A DNA stretch of 64,000 nucleotides, from positions 124,734,941-124,798,940 of the forward strand of contig OW804096.1 in NCBI GenBank assembly GCA_942159475.1, given 5' to 3'. The translations under genes and the position numbers were made by a program. The notes beneath the pieces were generated by a model. The model did no database searches and was not told the origin of the DNA. It saw nothing but the letters and a program-made list of their open reading frames with translations. This DNA is from Sthenelais limicola (taxonomy: Eukaryota; Annelida; Polychaeta; Phyllodocida; Sigalionidae). Shown here piece after piece: positions 1 through 12,150 of this stretch (the stretch's first letter is position 1; every line of letters starts with the position of its first letter).

Positions 1-161
1 AATGCTAAATAATTTTCCTCTTCAGTAGCATAAATACAATTTCCGTTATCCAAATATACCCTATATGTTTTAGTAAATGCTATAAAAGTAGCTACATAGT
101 TGGTTTATGTGGCGTCCTTATTCATTTGCATGAATCAATTTGTCATCTATTGTTTTGAAGG

Positions 162-221
162 ATTGCACCAATACCTAAATGTGGAGAGAGGGCTCTCTCC
201 ACACTTAGGTATTGGTGCAAT
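162..221. repeat. Near-perfect 60-bp palindrome (29-bp arms, 2-nt centre)
   Basis: Arms 162-190 and 193-221 pair with a single mismatch around a GG centre. The left arm begins attgcaccaatacctaa and ends gagagag. Sequence is unrelated to the 59020 palindrome, but the layout is the same: a short, near-spacerless foldback. No coding content. Confidence 0.93.
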
Positions 222-3200
222 GACTATTCACTTTCTTTTTCATAGTTTTGCCGCATCCCCAATTTCCGTCATCCTTGGATAAATTAAAACACGTACATGT
301 TTCATACTTCCTCTATCCCACACCAACTAACTATGCCCCAATACTCTCATCCAAATTCCACGCAACCCGATAACCGGATAACGTGTAGCATAAAAATTCA
401 AGACCGGGAGAATTATTCAATTTTCCTAGCCATAGTTTCTATGAAAACCTTTTCGAATTGAATAAAAATGTCATCAACTTGATCTAATTCCAGGGCTTTT
501 GTTTCAAACCAAACTCAGATGTGGAACAGATCTTGCATTAGTTTCAGATTCCATGAGAATGATTTATAAGGTCCTCTTATTAGCTGACATCGGTTGTGAA
601 TATTGCTGTTTCATTCCCTAATATCCTCTTGGTCTTACCAATTGTTTATGAAGTTTCCAAGATTGAAGATTAAAGAAAATTGAATTGACATTATATGTAA
701 AATTATAGTCAATAATAATCTCTCTGTTAATGGGCCACCTGAAGATTGGCCGTGCAAAGTCATAACTTCCTCTATTATATTACAGGCCAGTATCTTAATG
801 CCAAAATAAGATAAATCACTCAATATAGCCGAAGGCAAAATTGAAAGATATGTCCAGGAAGTACTTCTCTCAGATTATTACCTCGAGCAAGACATACCAT
901 AAAACTGATAGATCTGGGCTGTATACCGGCAATATTACATAATATGCGAGATATATATTGTTGTAAATCGTAAAATATTACAGATTCCTTCATCATTAGC
1001 TGCGTCCCTTGTGCATAAAAACAATAGGATTGCCAGAAATCTGAAATGTCTCGCCGAGATTGAGTTGCAAATGAAGACAACTCTGGAGTCGTTTTTCATT
1101 GAAAGCTTATTAATATTTCATGTCTTTATCATGTCAGGAAAGTGTAGCTGGGAAAGGGGAGCCAGGGGAGACATTAGCGTAACGCACTGGGCTTATCGTA
1201 GGGCAGATTATACTCCGGATGGGTGAAGGCCAGATGAATGTGAGAAAATAGATGGAAGATGGTAGTTGGGGAGGAGGTGATTTTAATGTCGTTCTGCTTA
1301 TACGAACATAATAATGTATAGCATGGGAGGAAGAAACTCTAATGAAGCCAGGCTCTACAAAGGAGAAGGAAAAATAGATATAAAGAAGATATATTGAGCA
1401 ATAATTCTTTTGATGAAGGGAGGAATGAATATGAGTCCTCTGATATCCCCTTTGATGTCCCAGTGGATTTTAGGTGATGTACACTGGGCCTTGGGGACGC
1501 TTCATAGATGTTATCGGTAATTTGTATACTGTATAGGATCGTTTATAGATAGTGTCTATAAGAAAGAATATTAAAACATAATGAAATAGTATTTTCTTGG
1601 ACCTACCCAATCATGCACGATTCAGCTACTTGTGTGGGGGATAGCATGACTCACCTGAAATAAAAACATCCATGAATTAAGTAAAAGACGAAGGAATTAA
1701 ATATATATAACAGACAAGGCTTCATCGTGCACGTGATGGCTAGAGCTGCACATATACAATTCCTTTTAAATTTGTACAATTTGTCAATTGATTACCTGAA
1801 AATATTACATTTGTGATAGTGTATTCTGATAAGATTTATTTAAAAAACGATTATGGCAGGATTCGATATATAGATATGTGCTGAAGCATAGTGGTATATA
1901 TTTTACCATGATGAATCTAGTATAGGCAGTGGATCCGATTTAGAAGTTTTGTTGTTACCTGAGTGAAAACGCACGTTTACACTATTGCCACAGAGAAATA
2001 TTCCTCTGCATACGAACGTTATATTATGTTTTTCACTCAATCCAAACGGTGAATTTACTGAACTGTGGATAGTAAATAGTGAATGATTAGACACTGCTAT
2101 AGTTCAGGTACCATGCTGAATCCCATAGATACATTCGACTATTAAAGACACTCGTGATTGTGTCATCTGTGATCCAGTAAGCTTGGTGGCGTTTTGACAG
2201 TTATTAGATCCACTATTTGACTTGTGAGTTATCAATGAATTATCTGCTGATTAACAGGTATTAACGTAAACTAAAGCGATCCAACCTGTTATGTTATTAG
2301 TTTCAAAACTGTCGCATTGAAATACCACGTACATATATACAGTAATGGCGTGATTCATATAAACCAATGAACTAGAGTAGGCATTTGGGTTTTTTTTAGA
2401 TAAATATTGAAAATTAGAGCCCAGGTTTAATTGGTAGTGGAGTGTGTTTACTCCAATAGAAAAAGGCCCTATATATGGCATACCGAGCTAGGAAAATCCA
2501 CATTTCATGTTTTCACCAAGAATGGATGAAGCTATCATGAATTGATAGTTTCATGGATGGAATCTGTTTTCCAACCAGTGCAGGAAAGGACGGTTTCATT
2601 ATAAAAACATTGGGATCATGTTGTGGGGAATGGAAATAAAAAGTCTGAGATTAATGACACCATTCAACCTGAAATTGCTCGCAAATGAAAGTGTTTACCC
2701 CAAGCTGTTGATTAAGATACAGATTAATTGGATTCCATCAACATGTGCATTGTGAATATTGTATTAAATGAGACGCATTGAGAGCTGGCAGTTTTTATGG
2801 ATATTGTAATGAAATGAACTGATCATAATATGCATATCATATGGAACTGTGTTGTGCTCATTATAAACACTTGATTGATAGCGATTCAGTTGCCTTGATT
2901 ACTTTCATTGACACAATGTTAAAGGGAAAAAGATATATTTCTCCAGTTAATCCAACATATCTCTCTACTACCTGCTTATGCTGCATGGGTTCATATTCAA
3001 GTTCTTGCCTCGGAAATGCCTCCGTGTTAAGATCCTTCCATCAATTAAATAAAAAATTAATAAATCCATCATGTTTGATCTTAATTATGTTCTCATGTTT
3101 TGACTTCTGTTGCGAGGAACCTTTTTATCTTTGTTATTGGAACTAGGTACATGTGATTCATTAGTCAGATTTGGGGGTGGAATCTTGATCCATGGATTTC

Positions 3201-4042
3201 TAGATGCTTGGAAGATTTTATTTCATAGTCTGCAATTTACAGTTTGACATAGGCAAAATCCCTCTTTACATGCAGCTTCTATTACCGACGGACCAATTAA
3301 TCAGAGATCATAATCATTTTAAGGTGAACAGCGATGAAGTGTACTAATTCGAAGTCACTGATATTGCGCAATGTGAATTCATATATAGGTAATTACAAAA
3401 CAATCTAATAACAGGTTATTGGCATGGTGAAATAGTCGGCCCTATACATCAAACCACAGAAGGGCTGTTCATTCCATCCCTGCTGTAACTGATAGAGGAG
3501 ACAATGAATTATTCAGCCTCATAACCAATAAATCATGATGAACATCCCATGCGCTTGTCATGCCATATGTCGAGTTCCATCTATTTTTCGTTCCAGGTTA
3601 AATCTGCAAACTTGTTTTGGACAAAGACTTGCCTATTCCTAAACTGTCCTTTCTGGCATTAGATATACTCCATTGTTGCTACAATATCCAGGGATGCTGT
3701 CCTGCAAACCCACGCTATTATTTCTCTCAAGCTTTCATTGATTTGCTACCTGATGTTAATGGACCTCTACTTTTTCTTTGTTTTAAGTGGGATGGATCGG
3801 AAGGTCAAAATGACTCAAAAATCTTGGATGAGCATTATTGCCGTTTTCATACAGGGAAGGAATATGTTATCCCGAAAGATTAAAATACCAATCAGACCAG
3901 TAAGGGTTGTTTAGCTGAAATGCTGTACCGTTTATTAAAGCATACAGTGTATATTTATGCATGTTATATTCTGAATCTGAGGCCGATACTTATAAAAAAA
4001 ACTGGCGATTTAAATGCCTACTACCTCCAATGAATAAAGAAT
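222..4042. other. Intergenic, nothing recognised
   Basis: AT-rich sequence with short ORFs of at most about 100 codons, none resembling a known family. A 31-bp imperfect palindrome (2525-2555) is the only structure noted. Confidence 0.6.
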
Positions 4043-4086
4043 TATGTTGTGAGAATGAAATTATAAACCCTAACGTGCTAGAGAGC
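4043..4086. repeat. 44-bp direct repeat, copy 1
   Basis: Begins tatgttgtgag and ends accctaacgtgctagagag. It matches 4524-4567 closely, with the last 21 bases identical. The two copies bracket a 437-bp interval without ORFs. Confidence 0.75.
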
Positions 4087-4523
4087 TAGACGTGGCGACA
4101 GCCCTTAAGTGAATGACCTACATACTGTGAACTTTCCATGACCTTGACCCGAATAACAGATTGGCCTTCCGCATAGGTAAGGTCAGGGTGTGCACCTGAC
4201 AGCTTTTGTTTCACATCACTGACAGGACAGGAAGGGGCTATCACCCAGATTGTGGTGGGACATACACTAAAAATATCACACCTTGGTAGCGTATCACCTA
4301 CCGTTAATGCTTATGTGCATTGTGTATATTGGAAATGCTGTGCAGAATAATGGCCTCATAAGGAAATGGTTTGGGAGGATGATGCACAATTAATTTATAT
4401 ATTAATTTATAATTATAACAGTGAACGAACATCCACGAACAAAATCGCATCTTCGTTGGGGCCTACAAACGACCACGATTACACAATGCTTGCTCCTAAA
4501 CTCTCCTAGTCATATAATAGACC

Positions 4524-4567
4524 TATGTTGTGAGGTGCAAAATTGTAAACCCTAACGTGCTAGAGAG
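4524..4567. repeat. 44-bp direct repeat, copy 2
   Basis: Second copy of the 4043 repeat in the same orientation. It could mark the ends of a short non-autonomous element or a local duplication. No terminal TG..CA or target duplication was found. Confidence 0.75.
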
Positions 4568-7500
4568 TAACATGTGCCCGTTTCCAAAATATTACAATTT
4601 ATTATTTATCAAAATTAATATCCCTTCTTTGAAACTCTGCTTGAACAGAACAGACTTAAACAAACCCTGCAACAGGTCATAAGTGTCCATGCTGAATTTT
4701 GGCTGAAATTTGTCTAACTCCCCATAAACGAGAACCTAGAAATAGATTGTTCGTAGGCCAACTAACGAGCAGGATTCTCTACGAATTCCAACAAGCAACT
4801 TAATGGCGAACGAAGTGCCACGAGTGTGAAACAAACAGGCCAACAGCCTTCAGAACTACTTTGAAATACATTCTGAATCATGTGTCCTGCCCATTGTTAT
4901 TGATCATCTTCTGCTCTTCTCCTTACACACAAAAAACAACCTTAATTTCTGGGTTTGCTCATCTTCATCCCGACAAAATTGCCGTCTTGCCATTCACCTC
5001 ATTAAATTACTAATGTTTCATACCGCATGAATGTATTTTGGGGCTAAGCGCGCATTCATGCATTGCTTGCAGCAGGCCCCGTCCTTGGGGAGTCCCTTTA
5101 AAATACTGTATGTACATTTCACCAATGCCTGAGGGAATTAGTGAGTTATAAAAGATGAACCTCCTATAAAGGAGATGATCTTGCAGCACCATGAATACTT
5201 TATATGCCCTGACACGTGTACATACACCTGCTTTCAGTGGCAGAGAGATACGCCTAAATAATTGATTGTGAATAAATGATAGAAAGTTATGTTCTAAGGT
5301 CAAAGCCCCCAGGCAAGTAATTCTTGTCTTGGATCCAACACTATCGTCTTGCATTCAAGGATTAATGATAAATGATCTATCGTCCTTCGGGCGCAGTATA
5401 TATAGGTATTTATTATCATTATAGGCTTTTGTTATTAATGGTGAAATATTAGATGGATCGTGTGGGGAAAATTATGGGGTTTTTTCAGATTTGCTATTCG
5501 CTTGTGTTACGGTCAGCAATTGCCACGAAGGTATATCTTACTTTCCTTTGTGTATTTGGGGGAAGATTTGTAACTAAGGGGGCGATATCGTCATTAAGAT
5601 AATTACTATATAAGGGATAATAGGTAGTAAGATATTTTGATAGGACCCAGCTGCACCTAAAAATAATTCATAGATTAATAAATATCAATAAAAGGCAGCC
5701 GTATAATACACCTCTAAACAATTAAAACCTTGTGTATCGAAACCATGAGATTGGTATAACATTTTGTGTACGACGATACAAAGTTCAACTTTCATGATAC
5801 CATGTCTTCAATCTTCTTTATATTTTAAAAGTCTCCTCTTTTCAACTAGTTCTTAAACCTGTGATATCATCACGTTGGTCTTTGGTCTATATACGAGGGT
5901 ATTTATAGTTCATGCTACAAATTCTGCGTGTCCTACTTACTAATGGCGGAAAGGAAAGCCACAGGTTCGATTTTGATGTCCTTGCTCAAGCCATGTTAAT
6001 GTTTTGTTGTGCGGCTTAATGGAATGTTGAAGAGCCTTGGACATCAGGAAAAGGGCGGCACTATGTCAAAGTACCCGAGGTAGCATGCAACAACGCATGT
6101 TACATAACATGTAATGTCGTGATAGAAAGCAAAACATTGAGCTTTGCGATGTGCTTCCCTTGGCATTTGCTCCTGCCATTTAGCGAGTTCAATATACATC
6201 GATGGACAGCACAGAATACCTAGGTCTTTTCCTGTGTGGTTCTCTTCGCTCAGTCAATCCAGGCTCAGAGTCGCCCAGATCAGATAAGAATGGTATGTCA
6301 TTGATTAGACGTCTACTGCGCTAATGGCTTTCCTGACCCAGGAATAGGCGTCCTAATCAACCCCAAATATTACATTTTTATTTATCATACATATTTATCT
6401 TCCGGAATAAAATTCCGGAATAATATATGTTTTAAAACATTCTACAGGCCAATTTTACTATTCATTCTCCTATTCCTATCGGAATATGGGAAGAAGGAAA
6501 CTCTACCCACCCGTTTATTAAGTGTTCTAAATAAATCACTATGTTGTAGGAGCTAATTATATACCACACACATGACTTTGACAACACTTCTTCCATATCT
6601 AGAACAGGTGCAATGCTATACATCGTCAAACCCCGTACGTATAGAGAGATAGGCTGTTATAGACAGATCCAAGGTGAAAACTATGTCTTCTAACCATCGC
6701 AGTTGACCCAAGTAAAAGGAAAATAATGTTTGTTTATAATGTTCATAAGTAAAGTTAGGTAATAAAGTTAAAGGAAAATTATAATCCTTTAAACTATTCG
6801 AAACTATATATGTATTATATATATTTCGAAGTACTTGTACACACTATCCTAACAGAACGATTGGTTAGGTTTCCCAAACGCTGGTATTCCCTTTGGTCAT
6901 GTTTGTGGGACTTTCCAAGCAGTGGCCTGAGGTAAGAAGACTGAACCTGGTCAGATCCAATAAATGATGTATTTCGGGTTCAGGGAGTATTTGCCGTAAT
7001 CCTGTCGATACTAAAGGGATAGTAGTGGGGTTTCCAGTAGAGGGCTGCTGTCGTACCACCTCCCAGAGGATGTTAAAATAAAGTAGGTATAAGAACTAAG
7101 GCAGAAATTGCTATATCCCAACGGTGACGTTAGATCCAGTTCCTCCCCTTTATCAGGGCATAAAAATCTATCTTTTCTGCTTCACTCTGAGGTTAGAGCC
7201 CATACCTTTAAGGGTTGAAATCTTTTAGATAGGTGCATGGAACAAACGAGGAATTCTCAGTATCACAGAAAGGCATTAAATCTGCAATCTGATCTGCATG
7301 TGTATACTACATGTTGTGCCACAACGAGTGATTATCCTAAGCAACTGAAACTCTACAAGTGACCGAGTTAGTTAACCTGTATTTATCTAAAGTTTTATTC
7401 TTTCACGGCGAGAAATACATGGGTAAAAATAGTCGAAGTGGTAAGCTATAAATTTTGTAATAAGACGTAGCCTTCCGCCTACACTAGGATCGACCTCGTA

Positions 7501-10500
7501 CGTCGGATGCCTTTGTCCCACTGGTGGAATAGGCACCTGGATCTGCGACAATTCAACTCAAAATTTGTAAATGCAGCTTTGAGATATTTCCTTTCATACA
7601 ATTACCTTTACTTCCACATTTTTATCTTATTTTGAGGGAAAGCCGTCGGGATGTGTGTGTTTGTACACTACCTTCACGAAATTCTCTGCTTCCATGATAT
7701 ACATCATCAGTCACTGTGTCCATCGGAACTAAATCAATACCAACTGATTGATTTGATTCCTCAATGCTTCTGACAGAATTACCATATATATGTGTCTGCA
7801 AAGACGGTACCGGGTAATTGCAACAAAATCATCTCCATGATGTATTTACTGTTATCTGTCATAAGACGAATTTAGGTGACTTTCACTCCGGCCGTTACTG
7901 GAATTGAGTGAAATTCTGTGATTGGTGATAATAAATATAGGGAAAGATCAGATCGAGATGGAGCCCATTTGGTTTTATTAAAAAGTCTCTGTTTAAAGGC
8001 CTACATGTTGTACTTTAAACCAAATCGATAACCTACTTAATGATCCCGAGTGGTTAAATGATATAGATGGTAATTAACACCAAAGGCGATCTAATGCATG
8101 CCAATTAAATCTTGGACTCTTTCTATTTAAGTATTGTAAGCACACAGAAGTGGTTGGTATGTTTGAATTGTATCGCTCTAAAATAGCAAGAACACCTTCG
8201 CTATGAGTGATCACCACGGTAAGTAGACACGGGCAGAAAGGTGATACATAACCAATGTTTTTAATTAAAATGGAATAGGGGTATCTGGATTGTTCTTCCC
8301 ATAAAAATGTTCGCTTCATAACGAATGATGCATTTCTGGAATGCTTACACCTTTTAAGGTTTCGTGTGCATTCATAGTCCATAAAATTTATGATACAGCT
8401 TTTTGTACTCGGGATACTGAAGTCATGACTCTTATGTAAAAGGCAGCTCCTGTGCTATTTCGGATTTTCATGTGGATCGATCTTAGAGAGAAAAACAATC
8501 ATTTATGAAATAATCAGCATGTGTTCATCTAAATTTCTTTTTAAAACATCTGATTCGGACCGCAATATGTACCAGTTTATATTGGGAGAAACCCTATCGA
8601 TGTTATAAAGCACAGAATACCAGGATTCCAGGTATCACCCGTAAGGGGGCCATTATTTGTTGTTACCCAGAAAGTTGATATCCGATGATCTGAGCTCAGG
8701 ACTAACACATCGACCCCAATTCCAGCCAGTAAAACGTAAAAATACACATTCTCAGCATAACAGGCCAATTTTTGTCTTTATAAAGCTGTCATGTGTACGC
8801 GCTACCTGTGATTTTCCCACGATCCTAGTTCCTACAACCCACCATGATTCATTATTGAAGAACAGTAACTTAGCGATTAAAGGGATTATACGATTAATAA
8901 TGCATGTCCGACAAGGCCGAACAGTCAATGCCACATATTTTCTGACAAATTATTTCTAGCTTTGATTATTGCCTACACTTCTTTGCTGCCTAGATGCAGA
9001 TCACACACCCAGCCCCTGATGTCTCTCTAGTTCATCCTCATCATGCCCCTAAGATAAGATTCTAATCTTTGAATAAGCTGTTTCTTCCTCGCCCACCCGT
9101 GCGTCAGATATATGAGAAGGGTATTATCTAGACACAATATTCTTTCTGTTTCATCTGAGAATGTTAGTGTAGCATCGCCGTCATTTCCCACGTAGGATTT
9201 GTAGAGCTTTGCACTAACATCTATATTTCATTGCTATAACACAACATTCTTGTGATTGATTCACAGCAGCAACAAACGCTCATTAAAATAACTGGAACCT
9301 TTAAACTGTCCATTACTTTTTAATGTAGAATAGTGTTGAACCATGTGCATAATTTGCCTTTTACCTGCTTGAAACAAAAAAATCTACTTTCACTTGTAAC
9401 CAGTTTAAGCCAAACTATTCAAATACCAATCACCACTCTTCCAGGCTGTGTTGCTTTACTGCACCTCCAACTAGCTTCCATGGAAAGGAAGCCCCGCCTT
9501 AACTGTTCTGAATGGTTTCCTCGCCAACCATCCGTTGCTTTTTTATATATAACCACACCATCTGGCAATGAATATGATACCATGGTTACAAGTGTAACGG
9601 TATCTCATACTTCCATGCTACCGTTTTAGTCTCTGGCTACTCGCTCACTATCCATCTTATCTCGTAACATCTACTTTCCTCCTATTCTCCCGTGATTGAA
9701 TGAAGTGCCGTTTTCGCATGCATGAAAGTATGCCCTAATGGCTTTGCAAATTGTCCAGTAATTGACCCCAACACACAAAATGTAACTATAAAAGGGTTAA
9801 TAATCCTGTGTAATCTTTTGATGGCTTTTCACTATACCTTTTAGTCTTTAACTATGGACATCATGTAATAGTATTTACTGAAATTCCCATGTTGATATAC
9901 CTATTCGGGAACCCAATGCTACAGGGAACCGTTTAGAGATACCCCAAGCCGAGCATGCCTTTTGTCTTGAAACGCTGAAATACTATCTTTTGCCTTAATT
10001 CTGTTTAGCTTATGATCTCTGTCGGTGGAGGATTGAGCTACGGCCATGATTGATAAACAGAAGTACATAAACGCATTCACATCAACACCATAAATATGCT
10101 GTCTCTAGAAAATACACTTTGAAATGACACCTAGAAACTACGCATAAACCATGACCTAATGTTCAGGGAAATAAAGAGAACCATACTAACATAAACAAGT
10201 AATATAGAGGATGATAGGTGACAGGCATTTTACTAGTATGAGGTTTAGCATCTGGCTTGCGATCTGTACAGAGAAATTGTTTATTCATACTAATGCGTAT
10301 AGCGGTCTTACTTATGGGGGACTAATAGGGTATGGCAGGGATGCAGTAAATGCGCAATCATACTTTAATTATATTGGCGCTATCCCTGAGGGAGTCACAT
10401 TAACACACATATTTTGTCAGGTGAAGGCAAGATTCTCTCTTCTGTGATTATTTACTCTGATTAGAGATTCGCTGGAAGAGAGTCTGCTTTATTTTCTCTG

Positions 10501-11114
10501 TAAACATATTAATTTGCCTTCTCGTGATATATATATATATCAATTGTATGCCCTATCATTCGAAATTTCGCATAATGAATATATATAATGCCTAATCTCC
10601 ATGCACATTTTGGCGTGTGGATTGAAAACCATTATTGATTTCACTCACTCTTTATACTATTTTTCTGGGACATTAGAATTGTATGCTGGATAAATTCACT
10701 GCGAGCTGTGTTGACAAGTGAACTGCAATATCGGCTCCTCCGAAAATAGCAAAGACAAATACGGCGCACACATGTGCACAGTTCCCATCAGAATGGGACC
10801 TTCCCAAACTCAATGTCTCTTCTCTAATCTTGCGTTTTGTATTTCCTTCACGTGACTACACAGCATTGAGGAATGTGCTTCGAGTGCATGGCTAATGGGA
10901 AAGCTTTGCTGTCCCTGGACTTTAAAGAGAGTGTCAACGCGAAGGCAGGGAAAGATAGCACCTTGAGCATGACAATGGGTTTGGGGGTACTGCAAAACAC
11001 AAGAAAATACATTGGGTTACTGTACAATGGAAATGAGAATATAGGAGAGGTGAGTATGACTGAACTTTGAGTTGATGAATAGTACACGTGCCGACGTGTT
11101 ATTTTTACATTATT
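4568..11114. other. Intergenic, no gene recognised
   Basis: Contains scattered ORFs up to 114 codons (5010-5354, minus) without recognisable motifs. No repeat of note beyond short AT runs. Confidence 0.6.
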
Positions 11115-11137
11115 CCCCCCCCCCCCCCCCCCCCCCC
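11115..11137. repeat. Poly-C run (23 nt)
   Basis: Uninterrupted C23 on the plus strand. The Gly- or Pro-runs in ORFs through here are artefacts of this tract. Confidence 0.97.
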
Positions 11138-12062
11138 ACCAGTATTCCTTGCCTTTTGCATTTATTTGTGTACATTCATTCATCTTTTCATAATAGAGGG
11201 AGTGTCTGTGCAGAATGGGCGAACATATGGCACCTTCACCGCCCATCTCCAAGACTTTGTATAAATTTGCTTATTCTATGTCCGAGGAAACAACCACATC
11301 TATCGCTTTCATAAGCATTATTATTGGCTCAACTCCAACTATTCCCTTATATTTACGTCTGCACTGCACTGGTGCTGTTTTATGGGTGACACCTTTCAGT
11401 TGAAATGACAGGATCGTAGTAACGTTCTATTGCAATTAACTTGATTTCTGACATTTCAGCACTTATCGTGTATGGGATATTTTACCAATTGGATATGATT
11501 TACAAGGAATCATACATCTGCCTACAATTTTGACAGCATCAAATGCTTTTCATGGGGCATATTAAGAAAAATATTTGCTGCATCGCAAGTGATATAGCGG
11601 CGCTTTTATAGACAGTACTATTATAATGTGATACATATTCCATCACTTAAGTTATATATACAGAGCATTATTGCTGCATGTGATAAGCCTGTTCGCCCCA
11701 CAGGCCTTCTTAAATGAAAAATACAGACGCGGTCCTTTCAATAGGTCATAAATGATGCATGCATTATTTAAGGATTAGGCGCCGATGTTTCCAAAAGGAA
11801 TTGGAGTATGTTTGTTGATAATACCGGAGGGAGTAATCGGACACAGAGGATAAAGCATGATGAGAAACCAATATAGCGTTAGCAGCATTTTTTTCTGTGA
11901 ATGATGTGATCATTTTAATCCTGCAATGTACTCTTAAATTGTCCAATTGCGTTTGTCAAAAAAGTGCCTGAGTGGGTTGTGTGGTATATTGACCCCGATA
12001 AGAACAAAATAAATTAATGAATTGAGCTGTTATAGATAATTGTTTCTAAAATATTTAAATTC

Positions 12063-12150
12063 CTTGATAAAGGGATAATGAGCCTGAAACGTCGGACCCC
12101 TCAGTAAACAAACCTACAACTTACTCCTCCGTCCCTGTCCTTCTTCTGTT
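12063..12150 (+). repeat. Dispersed repeat with hammerhead-ribozyme-like core, copy 1
   Basis: Contains cttgataaaggg, a short loop, then gcctGAAACGTCggaccc and taaacaaacc. The order CTGATGA-like block, small stem-loop with GGG/CC, GAAAC, GTC resembles the catalytic core of type I hammerhead ribozymes found in Penelope-like and related elements. The CTGATGA box has decayed to TTGATAA, so activity is unlikely. It matches 48505-48590. Confidence 0.4.

Noticed and set aside
5010..5354. 114-codon minus-strand ORF
   Set aside because: No motif, signal peptide or family resemblance; such lengths occur by chance in 64 kb.
5955..5985. tRNA-like B box (aggttcgat)
   Set aside because: No A box at the right distance and no cloverleaf arms.
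10873..11048. Possible exon ending in a strong donor (GAG|GTGAGT)
   Set aside because: No recognisable protein, an in-frame stop just upstream, no convincing acceptor, and it runs into a low-complexity tract.
10848..11252. 134-codon minus-strand ORF with poly-Gly
   Set aside because: Spans the poly-C run at 11115-11137, which keeps the frame open; the same applies to the ORFs at 20635-21024 and 23431-23667.
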